Assembly (NCBI RefSeq): GCF_004912155.1
Contig: NZ_STGX01000004.1
Coordinates: 333,832-397,831 of the forward strand
From: Glycomyces paridis
GTDB lineage: Bacteria; Actinomycetota; Actinomycetes; Mycobacteriales; Micromonosporaceae
Direction of reading: 5' to 3'
DNA length: 64,000 nt
Numbering within the stretch: position 1 is the first letter of the stretch; the number at the start of each line of letters is the position of its first letter. A program made the translations under genes and the position numbers. Shown here one piece after another: positions 19,802-27,839 of the stretch. A model generated the notes under the pieces. That model was not told where the DNA came from and did no database searches. It worked only from the letters and a program-made list of their open reading frames with translations.

Positions 19802-20545
19802 ATGCGCACCGGACCCGCCTTCGCCACCGCCGCCCTCATGCTCACCGGACTCACCGCCTGCGGCGGCACCGACGACGCCGACGCCACCCTCACCGTCTTC
19901 GCCGCCGCCTCCCTCACCGAGGCCGTCACCGAGATCGGCGAGCAGTTCGAAGCCGAACACGACGGCGTCACCGTCGAATTCAACTTCGCCGCCTCCTCCG
20001 ACCTCGCCGCGCAGATCACCGAAGGCGCCCCCGCCGACGTGTTCGCCTCCGCCGACGAGGCCAACATGGACAAGGTCGTCGACGCCGGCGCCGCGGACGC
20101 CCCTGAGACCTTCGCGCTCAACCAGCTCGTCATCGCCGTCCCCGCCGGCAACCCCGAAAACGTCACAGGCCTCGCCGACCTCGATGGCCTCGACTTCGCC
20201 GCCTGCGCCCCCGAAGTCCCCTGCGGCACCGCCGCCCAGACCGCCGCCGACGCCTCCGGCACCGACCTCACCCCCGTCACCTACGAGGCCGACGTCAAGT
20301 CCACCCTCCAGAAACTCCTCCTCGGCGAAGTCGACGCCGCCCTCGTCTACCGCACCGACGCCATCGCCGCCGCAGACGCCGTCGACGCCGTCGAATTCCC
20401 CGAATCCGCCGCGGCCGTCAACACCTACCCCATCACCGCCCTCGACGAAGCCCCCGAAACCGACCTCGCCGACCAGTTCACCGCGTACGTCCTCGGCGAA
20501 GACGCCCAGGCGATCCTCGAAACCGCCGGATTCCAACAGCCCTAA
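19802..20545 (+). CDS. modA: Molybdate ABC transporter substrate-binding lipoprotein
   Basis: A 247-residue lipoprotein: a short signal peptide ends in the lipobox LTAC with Cys20. The mature part has the ModA sequence TLTVFAAASLTEAVTEIGEQFE, the FNFAASSDLAAQI ligand loop, GAPADVFASAD, and the late VDAALVYRTDA. It would capture molybdate outside the membrane and hand it to ModB. GGAG lies 6 bases before the ATG. The gene is compact and lies between the HTH-TOBE regulator and modB. Confidence 0.95.
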   Translation: MRTGPAFATAALMLTGLTACGGTDDADATLTVFAAASLTEAVTEIGEQFEAEHDGVTVEFNFAASSDLAAQITEGAPADVFASADEANMDKVVDAGAADAPETFALNQLVIAVPAGNPENVTGLADLDGLDFAACAPEVPCGTAAQTAADASGTDLTPVTYEADVKSTLQKLLLGEVDAALVYRTDAIAAADAVDAVEFPESAAAVNTYPITALDEAPETDLADQFTAYVLGEDAQAILETAGFQQP

Positions 20546-20560
20546 CGGAAGAGGAACACC

Positions 20561-21364
20561 ATGCCAACCGCCCGGACCCGCAGACGCCGCCGCATCCCGG
20601 CCGCCCTGCTGGCCCCCGCCGTCCTCGGCCTGGCGTTCCTCATCCTCCCCCTCGCCGGCCTCCTCGCCCGCGCCCCCTGGAGCGAACTGCCCGCCCGCCT
20701 CGCCGAACCGGCCATGCTCGACGCCCTCCGCCTCTCACTGGTCACCGCGACCGCCGCGACCGCCCTCTCCCTGCTCTTCGGCGTCCCCATCGCATGGCTC
20801 CTCGCCCGCGGCGACTTCCCCGGCCGCAGCCTCCTGCGCGCCCTCGTCACCGTGCCGCTCGTCCTGCCGCCGGTCGTCGGCGGCGTCGCCCTCCTCCTCG
20901 TCTTCGGCCGCAACGGCATCGTCGGCTCCTGGCTCCACGACCGCTTCGACCTCACCATCCCCTTCACCACCACCGCCGTCGTCCTCGCCATGACCTTCGT
21001 GTCCATGCCGTTCCTGATCGTCTCCGTCGAAGGGGCGCTGCGCGGCGCCGACACCCGCTTCGAAGAGGCCGCCGCCACCCTCGGCGCCGGACGATGGACC
21101 GCCTTCACCCACGTCACCCTCCCCATGATCGCCCCGGGCGTCCTCGCCGGCGCCGTCCTCTGCTGGGCCCGCGCCCTCGGCGAATTCGGCGCCACCATCA
21201 CCTTCGCCGGCAACTTCCCCGGCCGCACCCAGACCATGCCCCTCGCCGTCTACCTCGCCCTGCAAACCGACATGGAGGCCGCGATCGTCCTCAGCCTGCT
21301 CCTGCTCGCGGTCTCCGTCATCGTCCTGGCCTCCCTCCGCGACCGATGGACGGCCACCCCGTGA
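20561..21364 (+). CDS. modB: Molybdate ABC transporter permease
   Basis: A 267-residue membrane protein with about five or six helices and the binding-protein-dependent transport signature EAAATLGAGRWTAFTHVTLPMIAPGVLAGAVL (EAA loop) that docks on the ModC ATPase. The GARALGEFGATITFAGNFPGRTQTMPLAVY stretch is typical of ModB. Its start has a GGAAGAGGAA Shine-Dalgarno region. The stop overlaps the modC GTG start as GTGA, implying coupled translation of permease and ATPase. Confidence 0.96.
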   Translation: MPTARTRRRRRIPAALLAPAVLGLAFLILPLAGLLARAPWSELPARLAEPAMLDALRLSLVTATAATALSLLFGVPIAWLLARGDFPGRSLLRALVTVPLVLPPVVGGVALLLVFGRNGIVGSWLHDRFDLTIPFTTTAVVLAMTFVSMPFLIVSVEGALRGADTRFEEAAATLGAGRWTAFTHVTLPMIAPGVLAGAVLCWARALGEFGATITFAGNFPGRTQTMPLAVYLALQTDMEAAIVLSLLLLAVSVIVLASLRDRWTATP

Positions 21365-22563
21365 ACCCCGAACCGCACCCGCAGCAGGGCCTCGACGCGC
21401 ACCTCGTGGTCGTACGCGGCACGAACCCCAAGCGCGGGAACGAATCCGCGACAGACGACAGCGACCGGAGCACCCACCGCCGCAACGCCTCCCGCGACGA
21501 CCAGACCTTCCGGCTCGACCTGCGCCTGCGCGTCGAACCCGGCGAAACCGTCGCACTCCTCGGTCCCAACGGAGCCGGAAAGACCACCGCCCTACGGGCC
21601 CTCGCCGGACTCGAACCGCTCTCGGACGGCGGCATCATCCTCGACGGCGCACTCCTCGACCGGCCCAGGAACAGCACCGGCACCGGCACCGGCAACAACT
21701 CAGCGAACACCCGAGACCGCTGGGTCCCGCCCGAACACCGCCGCATCGGCGTCGTCTTCCAGGACTACCTGCTGTTCCCCCACCTCAACGCACTCGACAA
21801 CGTCGCATTCGGACCCCGCCGCCGCGGCACGGGCCGCGCCGAAGCCAGAGGGCTTGCGGCCGACCGGCTCGCACGGGTCGGCCTGGCGGACTTCGCGAAA
21901 CGGCGGCCCTCGCAGCTGTCGGGCGGCCAGGCGCAGCGGGTCGCGCTCGCCCGCGCGCTCGCTACCGACCCGGCGCTCCTGCTGCTCGACGAGCCGCTCG
22001 CGGCGCTCGACGCGCGCACCCGCCTCGACACCCGCGTCGAACTGCACCGCCACCTCGCCGGCCATGCGGGCGCGGCGGTCCTGGTGACGCACGACCCGGT
22101 CGACGCGCTCATGCTCGCCGACCGGCTCATCGTGATCGAGGACGGTCGGGCCGTCCAGGAGGGCGACGCCGAGGCGGTCACCGCGCGCCCACGCACCGAC
22201 TACATCGCCCGCCTCGTGGGCCTGAACCTCTACCGCGGCACGGCGTCCGGGCGGACGGTCGTACTGGAGTCGGGGACCGTCCTGGCGACCGCCGAACCGC
22301 TTGACGGGCCCGCCTTCGCCGCGTTCGCCCCCAGCGCGGTGGCCCTGTTCCGGGACGAGCCCGACGGCAGCCCTCGGAACACCTGGCGCGCTTCGGTCTC
22401 GGGCGTCCACCGCCACGGCGACCACCTCCGCGTCCAACTCGACGGCCCCCTACGAGCCGCAGCCGACGTGACCCCCGCAGCCGCCGCCCACCTCGCCCTC
22501 GCCCCTGGGCGGGACGTCTGGGCGGCGGTGAAGGCCACCGAAATCCGCGCCTACCCGGCCTGA
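21361..22563 (+). CDS. modC: Molybdate ABC transporter ATP-binding protein, with inserted loops
   Basis: A 400-residue ATPase with Walker A GPNGAGKTT, Q-loop VFQDYLLFPHLNAL, signature LSGGQAQR, Walker B LLLLDEPLAALD and the H-loop LVTHDP. A C-terminal TOBE-like regulatory part follows (residues 290-400). Two low-complexity insertions are unusual: about 30 residues rich in Asn/Ser/Asp/Arg between the first two beta-strands (near residues 18-45), and STGTGTGNNSANTRD after the first glycine-rich region. Most ModC proteins lack both. The GTG start overlaps modB as GTGA. Confidence 0.94.
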   Translation: MNPEPHPQQGLDAHLVVVRGTNPKRGNESATDDSDRSTHRRNASRDDQTFRLDLRLRVEPGETVALLGPNGAGKTTALRALAGLEPLSDGGIILDGALLDRPRNSTGTGTGNNSANTRDRWVPPEHRRIGVVFQDYLLFPHLNALDNVAFGPRRRGTGRAEARGLAADRLARVGLADFAKRRPSQLSGGQAQRVALARALATDPALLLLDEPLAALDARTRLDTRVELHRHLAGHAGAAVLVTHDPVDALMLADRLIVIEDGRAVQEGDAEAVTARPRTDYIARLVGLNLYRGTASGRTVVLESGTVLATAEPLDGPAFAAFAPSAVALFRDEPDGSPRNTWRASVSGVHRHGDHLRVQLDGPLRAAADVTPAAAAHLALAPGRDVWAAVKATEIRAYPA

Positions 22564-22593
22564 CACCGGTCGCCGCCACCCAACCTCCATTGG

Positions 22594-22880
22594 CAAACGC
22601 TCAAGCCTGAAACGGTCTCACGCCGCCGCTCCGTGCCCAGCCGCCGCACCGGATCTCCGCCCGCAGACGCTTGGTCCTGAGACGGCCTCGCGCCGCCACC
22701 CCGCCCGACACCGGCCGTCGCCCGCCCCGGCCATTCGCGGCCTTGGCTCGCAAACGCTCGGACCCGAGGCGGCTTCGCGCCGCTGCCGCGCCTGACGCCA
22801 GCCCTCTCCGCCGCCCGGCCCCGCCATTCGCGACCTTGGCTCGCAAACGCTTGGGCCGGAGACGTTTTCGCGTCTCCGGC
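22594..22880 (+). repeat. Four imperfect hairpin-bearing repeats after the mod operon
   Basis: Units begin caaacgc or cagacgc at 22594, 22664, 22751 and 22844 (spacing 70, 87, 93). Each is followed by a ctnggncc-like stretch and then a short cggc...gccg hairpin. In the last unit the hairpin is a perfect 10-bp stem, gccggagacg / cgtctccggc (22855-22864 and 22871-22880), which could end the mod transcript. Confidence 0.6.
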
Positions 22881-22890
22881 CCTCGCTGGA

Positions 22891-22945
22891 ATGTCGTACC
22901 CCCGTGTCACGGTCGTTGAACCGGGGGCCCGTGAATAAGTCGGGC
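22891..22945 (+). repeat. Dispersed intergenic repeat, copy 3
   Basis: The sequence starts tgtcgtacccccgtgtcacg and reaches ccgggggcccgtgaataagt. The next 100 bases to the MFS stop hold only GC-rich sequence and, at 23060-23142, short imperfect accgc-type repeats. Confidence 0.7.
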
Positions 22946-23142
22946 GAGCAGGCAAATCACCTCCGCTCCGCGCTGCCCTCCGACCGGCCGGATCGGGGCC
23001 GGAGCCCAGATCCGATGCCTTCCGGATCGGCCCGGTCGCCCCCGATCCGGTGACCTTCAGCCGTTCCTTCGCACCGCTTCACCGCAGCAGAGCCTTGCCG
23101 CAGCACCGCCTCGCCGCGGTACCGTCTCACCGCAACAACGGT

Positions 23143-24438
23143 TCACCGCCACACCACCACCGGCGTTAAAGCCGTCACGGCCACGAGTCCGCGCTCCGGG
23201 GCCGGAGCGGCCTGCGGGGTGCCGTCGCCGTCGTGGCGGGCGGCTCGGCGGATGACCGGGATGCAGCAGGCCACGATCACCAGCGAGACCAGGCCGATGG
23301 CGACGAACGCCGCCTGCACGCTCATGACCGTCGAGACGGCCCCGCCGAGCAGGAAGCCGATGAGCTGCGCCGCGTTGACCCGGCCGTTCACCGCCGCGTT
23401 CGCCCGGCCCCGGTAGGCCTCGGGGACGCGCCGCGCCAGCGCGATGCCCAGCGCCGAGTTCTCCCCGGCGTTGAACAGGCCGCCGATGAGGTTGAGCGGC
23501 ACCAACAGCAGCACGCTGAACAGCGGCAGGCCCTGCCCGAGGCAGACCAGGCCGACCCCGGCCAGACACGCCATCTGCATCCAAGCGAGCTGCACGTCGC
23601 GCCCGAGCCGGCGGATGACCGCGGCGGCGATCCAGGCGCCGCCGACCATGCCGATCGTCCAGCAGGCCTTGATGAGCCCGTACAGGCCCTCGCTGGCGTC
23701 GTAGACCTCGCGGACGAGGAACACGTGGAGGACGTTGACCGCGCACATCGCCGCGATCACCGCGCTGAGGCCGAGGACCATGGAGCCCAGGAGCTTGTCG
23801 CCGCGCAGCTTCCAGCCGGCGCCGGGGACCGCGCCGCCGGTCGCGGCGGCGCGACGGACGCCGCCGCGTCGGGTGCGGATGTCGCAGCACAGCAGGACGC
23901 GGGCGAGCGCGGCGAAGGCGGCGAGCATGAGCGCGGCCCCTGCGCCGTGGGCGCCCATGACGAACCCGGCGACGGCCGGTCCGGCGGCGAGCCCTGAGAG
24001 CGTCCCGGTCTGGACGAGCGCGACCGCGCGCGGCAGGTCCTCGCTGCGGGACATGCTCGGGATGAGCGCGCTGACGACCGGCTGGAGCACGGCCGTGCCG
24101 CAGGCGTTGAGGACGACCAGCGCGAACAGGGCGTACAGGTTGTCGGTGAAGGCCATCGCGGCGATCGCGACCGTCTGGAGCAGGCCCGATCCGGCCATGA
24201 GCGCGCGGCTGTCGAAGCGGTCGGCCATGCGGCCGGTGAACGGCGCCAGGACGACGAGCGGCAGGGTCGCGAAGATGATGAGGGCGGCGACCGCCATGCC
24301 GCCGTAGCCCTCGCTCTGGAGCCGGAGGGTGAGGGTGAAGTCGGCGGTGAACATGGCGGTTCCGGCGAGGAACGCGCAGGTCGCGGCGGTGTAGACGTCG
24401 GACCATCGGGTCCCGTCGGTGAAGAATGTGAAAGACAT
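23143..24438 (-). CDS. MFS transporter
   Basis: A 431-residue protein with about 12 hydrophobic helices and the loop 2-3 motif GRMADRFDSRALM (motif A variant), plus a second motif A-like stretch in the C-terminal half. The central loop is basic and Gly/Ala-rich. It resembles MFS_1 drug or metabolite exporters; the substrate is unknown. The upstream gene on the same strand encodes a winged-helix regulator, and operator-like palindromes cover this start, so it is probably repressed by that regulator. The ATG at 24438 is preferred over the GTG at 24459, because TATCTT lies 6 bases before it and the GTG lies inside the palindrome. Confidence 0.88.
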   Translation of the reverse strand: MSFTFFTDGTRWSDVYTAATCAFLAGTAMFTADFTLTLRLQSEGYGGMAVAALIIFATLPLVVLAPFTGRMADRFDSRALMAGSGLLQTVAIAAMAFTDNLYALFALVVLNACGTAVLQPVVSALIPSMSRSEDLPRAVALVQTGTLSGLAAGPAVAGFVMGAHGAGAALMLAAFAALARVLLCCDIRTRRGGVRRAAATGGAVPGAGWKLRGDKLLGSMVLGLSAVIAAMCAVNVLHVFLVREVYDASEGLYGLIKACWTIGMVGGAWIAAAVIRRLGRDVQLAWMQMACLAGVGLVCLGQGLPLFSVLLLVPLNLIGGLFNAGENSALGIALARRVPEAYRGRANAAVNGRVNAAQLIGFLLGGAVSTVMSVQAAFVAIGLVSLVIVACCIPVIRRAARHDGDGTPQAAPAPERGLVAVTALTPVVVWR

Positions 24439-24459
24439 ATTTCGAAGATACTCTTTCAC
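24428..24459. promoter_or_regulatory. Operator-like palindrome over the MFS start
   Basis: gtgaaaga-N5-ttcgaa-N5-tctttcac is a 32-bp interrupted palindrome. It covers the MFS -10 hexamer TATCTT (24445-24450) and start codon. A bound repressor would block both transcription and the start site. Confidence 0.6.
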
Positions 24460-24465
24460 GCCATG

Positions 24466-24508
24466 ATGCGAAAGAGGTTTTTCAGAATTTTTGAAGTAGT
24501 TCTTTCAT
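24466..24508. promoter_or_regulatory. Second operator-like site for the MFS/ArsR pair
   Basis: gaaaga (24470-24475) and tctttc (24501-24506) form arms around an AT-rich centre. The minus-strand half TGAAAGAnnnnCTTCnAAA repeats that of the downstream site. The remaining 175 bases to the regulator stop show nothing else. Confidence 0.45.
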
Positions 24509-24683
24509 AACTTTGCGCAGCGGGCCGCCGAACACCCGTCGAAGCGACTCCCCGCCGCCCGCAAGGCGATCCGCTCCTGGCGCACCGAGGTCCGAGCCGC
24601 CTCGCTCCCCCTCGCGGACCGGGCCTCGCCCGCCTCCCCGGCCCCGCCGTGCCTCGACCCCGCTCCCCCGTGCGGGCCGGGCC

Positions 24684-25400
24684 TCACACTCTGGGGAAGA
24701 GCCTGAACATCGCGTGGTAGACGACCGCCTCGCTCGGCCCCTCGCTGCCTTCCGCGATCCGCTTTCGCGTCAGCTCCGCGTACTCCCCCTCCAGCTCCAT
24801 GAAGCGGCGGCCGAACTCCTCGGCCTCCTCGGGAGTCAGCCGCAGCGTCCCGTGCTGCACCATCGAGGCGTCCCGGATCTTCGGGTCCAGGTCGAACCTG
24901 CTGTCGAGGAAGCGCGTGAAGTTCTCCTCATCGCGCTCCCTGAACGCCTCGCCCATGGTGCGTTCGATGACCTTGTCGCTCTCGGAGGCGTCGTCCCCGG
25001 CCGCAATCGAGAAGCTGTGCAGCGCAAGGCGCCACACCCGCTCGCGCGCGTCGCCGCGGCTCGGGGCCTCCTCGATGAACCCCGCCTTCGCCAGCGTCCG
25101 CAGGTGGTAGCTCATCGCGCTCGGGGTCATCCCTGCGACCTCGGCGATCTCGGTGGCCGTGGCGCCGTCGAAGCCCTTCACCCGCCGCAGGCCGAGGAAG
25201 TCGAAGACCGCCATCCGGGCCGGGTGCGCAAGCGCCTTCATTCGCTCCGGGTCGGTGATCTTGACGCGGTGGGCGTCCTCCGGCAGGATCCCCTGCGGCC
25301 GCCCGGGCGGGACCGGCGGGACCGGGGCGACGGGCGGCACCGGCGGGAGCGGGGGCCGCGGCAGGCCGTTCTCCGGATGCGAAGCAGACGTTTCAGACAT
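24684..25400 (-). CDS. Winged-helix (ArsR-like) transcriptional regulator
   Basis: In this 238-residue protein residues 50-125 form an ArsR/HTH_20-type winged helix: ERMKALAHPARMAVFDFLG, then TATEIAEVAGMTPSAMSYHLRTLAKAGFIEEA. The N-terminus is a Pro-rich tandem (LPPVPPVAPVPPVPPG) of unknown role, and the C-terminal helices (residues 140-238) are acidic and probably dimerise or bind ligand. It precedes the MFS gene on the same strand, with two TGAAAGA palindromes between, so it probably represses that exporter. TAGCTT lies 5 bases before the ATG. Confidence 0.87.
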   Translation of the reverse strand: MSETSASHPENGLPRPPLPPVPPVAPVPPVPPGRPQGILPEDAHRVKITDPERMKALAHPARMAVFDFLGLRRVKGFDGATATEIAEVAGMTPSAMSYHLRTLAKAGFIEEAPSRGDARERVWRLALHSFSIAAGDDASESDKVIERTMGEAFRERDEENFTRFLDSRFDLDPKIRDASMVQHGTLRLTPEEAEEFGRRFMELEGEYAELTRKRIAEGSEGPSEAVVYHAMFRLFPRV

Positions 25401-25405
25401 GCCTC

Positions 25406-25411
25406 AAGCTA
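25406..25411 (-). promoter_or_regulatory. -10 hexamer for the winged-helix regulator
   Basis: TAGCTT on the minus strand, 5 bases before the ATG at 25400; the spacing is one base short of the usual. Confidence 0.4.
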
Positions 25412-25470
25412 ACCACGTGCCACGGGGGACGTCTCGGGCTCGGTCGATCGACCGCCTCCGATGCGGCCGG

Positions 25471-26130
25471 TCAGCCGCCCGAGGAGGCCGCCACGGACGC
25501 CGCGGTGGCCGCCGTGACCGCGGCCATGACCGCCGCCTGCGCGGCCTGGACCGCCTCGCGGGTCGCGTCCCCGGCCCACGAGCCGTCGCCGAAGCCCTTC
25601 AGGACCTTGCGGACCTCGGACTTCTTGCGGTCGGGAAAGACCGCGCGCTCCATGTTCAGGGCGTAGACGAGCGAGCCGAGGGCCGCGGTCCGCGCGTCGG
25701 AGGCGCGGCGCAGGTCGACCGCGGAGGCGAGCCGGAACCGCGCGTCGGTCTCGGCGCCGGGGTCGCCGGGCAGGTGGCGGCTGAACGGGAAGAGCCCGAG
25801 CGCCTTGTCCCGCCGCTCCTTCAGCAGCCCGCGCCCGGTGAGGTCGGCGAGCACGGTCCGCTTCAGACCCTTGGCGAGGCGCTCGACCGCGCCCTTGGGC
25901 TTGCGTGGCTTGTCCGCCGCGAGCCGGGCGAGCGCGCCGTCGAGGACCGGCTGCCCGACGGGCGCGGGGTCGGCGACGTGCACGCGGCCGTCGGCGAGGT
26001 CGACGCGACCGGCGAGCACGAGTTCGAGCAGGACCGCGCCGGCGAGGCCGAATTCGAGGTGCCCGACGCGGCTGCGGCCGGTGGCGTCGTCGTAGGCGAG
26101 GAGGACGAGTTCGTCGACGAGGGAGACCAT
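25471..26130 (-). CDS. GPP34 (GOLPH3/Vps74-like) family protein
   Basis: A 219-residue cytoplasmic protein of the GPP34 family: LVDELVLLAYDDATGR at the start, LEFGLAGAVLLELVLAGRVDL, a basic KPRKPKGAVERLAKGLKRTVLADLTGRGLL stretch and a helical C-terminus. Eukaryotic GOLPH3 binds phosphatidylinositol 4-phosphate on Golgi membranes; the actinobacterial proteins are common and uncharacterised. The last 35 residues are almost only Ala/Val/Thr. The gene follows pheA on the same strand after 27 bases but has its own TAGGCT hexamer. Confidence 0.88.
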   Translation of the reverse strand: MVSLVDELVLLAYDDATGRSRVGHLEFGLAGAVLLELVLAGRVDLADGRVHVADPAPVGQPVLDGALARLAADKPRKPKGAVERLAKGLKRTVLADLTGRGLLKERRDKALGLFPFSRHLPGDPGAETDARFRLASAVDLRRASDARTAALGSLVYALNMERAVFPDRKKSEVRKVLKGFGDGSWAGDATREAVQAAQAAVMAAVTAATAASVAASSGG

Positions 26131-26137
26131 GCGCTCC

Positions 26138-26143
26138 AGCCTA
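26138..26143 (-). promoter_or_regulatory. -10 hexamer for the GPP34 gene
   Basis: TAGGCT on the minus strand, 7 bases before the ATG at 26130. Confidence 0.45.
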
Positions 26144-26157
26144 TGCCGCCGCGCGGT

Positions 26158-27078
26158 TCAGCGCGGGCTCCCGCCTTCGCGGAGGGCGGCGAGCCAGTCG
26201 GCGGCGTCGGCGAAGTCGGCGTCGGTCATGCCCTCGGGCGCCGGGACGGGCGTCTCGGCGTGGCCGCGCGGATAGGAACCGAGGTAGCGCACGTCGGCGC
26301 AGATGCGGCGCAGGCCGGTGAGGGCCTCGCCCATGCGCGCGTCCGCGAGGTGCCCGGCGCAGTCGAGGAAGAACGCGTACCGGCCGAGCCCTTCGCCGGT
26401 GGGGCGCGACTCGATCCGGGTGAGGTTGATGCCGCGGATCGCGAACTCGGTGAGCACGCCCAGGAGCGCGCCGACCCGGTCGTGGTCGATGTAGACGGCC
26501 AGGGAGGTGAGGTCGTTCCCGGAGGGCTCGGGCGGCGCGGCCGGGCGCGTGACGTGCACGAACCGCGTCTCGGCCTTGGCGTTGTCGCCGATGTCGAAGG
26601 CCTGCACGGGAAGCCCGAAGGCTTCGGCCGCGAACGGCGGGCACACGGCCGCGTCGAACTCGCCGTCGACGACCCGCTGCGCGGCCTGCGCGGTCGAGAG
26701 CGCCTGATGGACCACGGCGTTCGGGAGCTCGCGGGCGAGGTACTTGCGGACCTGCGCGAGGGCGACGGGCATGGAGGCGACCGTCGCGATCTCGGCGGGG
26801 GCCTTGGCGGAGGCGAGCACGAACGTCACCGGGATGACGGTCTCGCCGGCGATGACGAGCGGGTCGCCGCCCACCAGCTCGTCCACGGTCAGCGTGACCG
26901 TGCCCTCCTGGGAGTTCTCGATCGGCACGAAGCCGGCCCCGACCTCCCCGCGCCGCACGGCGTCGAGGACCTCGGGAATCGAGGCCATGGGGACGGCGGC
27001 CGCACCCTTGGCCGCGGGCAGTCGGCGGAGCGCGGCCTCGGTGAAGGTCCCGCGCGGTCCCAGATAGGCGAACTCCAT
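26158..27078 (-). CDS. pheA: Prephenate dehydratase
   Basis: The 306-residue enzyme converts prephenate to phenylpyruvate in phenylalanine synthesis. The catalytic domain starts with FAYLGPRGTFTEAAL and contains GFVPIENSQEGTVTLTVDEL and the TRF motif (ETRFVHV). The C-terminal ACT domain (about residues 195-275) has the phenylalanine-sensing GINLTRIESRPTG block, so feedback inhibition is expected. It has no chorismate mutase domain, unlike the E. coli bifunctional enzyme. TAGCGT lies 6 bases before the ATG. Confidence 0.96.
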   Translation of the reverse strand: MEFAYLGPRGTFTEAALRRLPAAKGAAAVPMASIPEVLDAVRRGEVGAGFVPIENSQEGTVTLTVDELVGGDPLVIAGETVIPVTFVLASAKAPAEIATVASMPVALAQVRKYLARELPNAVVHQALSTAQAAQRVVDGEFDAAVCPPFAAEAFGLPVQAFDIGDNAKAETRFVHVTRPAAPPEPSGNDLTSLAVYIDHDRVGALLGVLTEFAIRGINLTRIESRPTGEGLGRYAFFLDCAGHLADARMGEALTGLRRICADVRYLGSYPRGHAETPVPAPEGMTDADFADAADWLAALREGGSPR

Positions 27079-27084
27079 GTGCCA

Positions 27085-27090
27085 ACGCTA
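27085..27090 (-). promoter_or_regulatory. -10 hexamer for pheA
   Basis: TAGCGT on the minus strand, 6 bases before the ATG at 27078. Confidence 0.5.
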
Positions 27091-27293
27091 GCAAGGCCGG
27101 TCGAGTCGGGCCCGCGAGCTGGGCCGGCGCCGCCGCCGACCGGCCCGCCCTGAGACCGCCGTCTCAACGGCGACCCGCCTCGGGCCGGTGCCCCGCCGTC
27201 GCGTATGCTTGTCGAGCCCCAGCGGAATTCCGCGGTGGTAAGCCAGGGAAATCGGAATGCGTCACTCGCTGCCGTATGCCAGGATCACTGAGC

Positions 27294-27366
27294 GCCCCCA
27301 TCGTCTAGGGGCCTAGGACGCCGCCCTTTCAAGGCGGTAACACGGGTTCGAATCCCGTTGGGGGTA
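27294..27366 (+). tRNA. tRNA-Glu (anticodon TTC)
   Basis: A full 73-nt cloverleaf: acceptor GCCCCCA pairs with TGGGGGT (G-U first pair, as usual for actinobacterial tRNA-Glu), anticodon arm CCGCC-CTTTCAA-GGCGG, T arm ACGGG-TTCGAAT-CCCGT, discriminator A. A TATGCT hexamer about 80 bases upstream is a possible promoter. Confidence 0.95.
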
Positions 27367-27456
27367 CGGCCCAGACGCGACGCCGGTCACACGGCGAGCA
27401 TCTGGTATAAATGAACAGGTCTTGCGACCTTGCAGGATGCGACAGCGTCCGACCAA

Positions 27457-27531
27457 GGTCCCGTAGAGCAGCTAGGAGTGCTCGCCACCCTGTCAAGGTG
27501 GAGGTCGCGGGTTCAAATCCCGTCGGGACCG
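27457..27531 (+). tRNA. tRNA-Asp (anticodon GTC)
   Basis: A 75-nt cloverleaf: acceptor GGTCCCG/CGGGACC, anticodon arm CCACC-CTGTCAA-GGTGG, T arm GCGGG-TTCAAAT-CCCGT, discriminator G. It lies 90 bases after tRNA-Glu and is probably transcribed with it. Confidence 0.95.
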
Positions 27532-27537
27532 CAGTAC

Positions 27538-27567
27538 GAAGGCCCATCGGTTCGCCGGTGGGCCTTC
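27538..27567 (+). terminator. Terminator of the tRNA pair
   Basis: gaaggcccatcgg and ccggtgggccttc form a 13-bp stem with a ttcg tetraloop, followed by TTC. From here to 27799 I see no gene or structure. Confidence 0.85.
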
Positions 27568-27799
27568 TTCATGCCCGCAGCCCGGGCCCGTTCGCGCCGT
27601 CCCGACCACCGTTCCGGCCACCGTCCCGATCGGTGCACGGACCTCCGGGGCACTCCGGAAGGGACCGGCAACCTCGCGGACACCTGCGGGCCGCACCCCC
27701 ACTGCCGGGCGTCCGGGCGGCGCTGACTGCGAATCCACGGCGGCGCCCCATTGTGGGCGGCGGGAGTGACTTCGGGATCGCGAATGGATTTCAAGGCGA

Positions 27800-27831
27800 G
27801 TTCACCACGGGTTCATTTTCTTCGTTAACCT
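27800..27831 (+). promoter_or_regulatory. PHO-box-like repeats and -10 of ppk
   Basis: Two adjoining 11-base units, gttcaccacgg (27800-27810) and gttcattttct (27811-27821), match the direct-repeat units bound by PhoP in streptomycetes. TAACCT (27826-27831) follows at -10, so the repeats cover the -35 position. This fits PhoP activation of ppk under phosphate limitation. Confidence 0.65.
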
Positions 27832-27839
27832 TGTGATGT

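Noticed and set aside
22551..22955. Coding frame over the repeats after modC
   Set aside because: The repeated peptide follows from the DNA repeats; there is no start signal or domain.
27225..27293. Cobalamin-type riboswitch before the tRNAs
   Set aside because: gccaggga and similar bits recall the B12 box, but the conserved core and a downstream target gene are missing.
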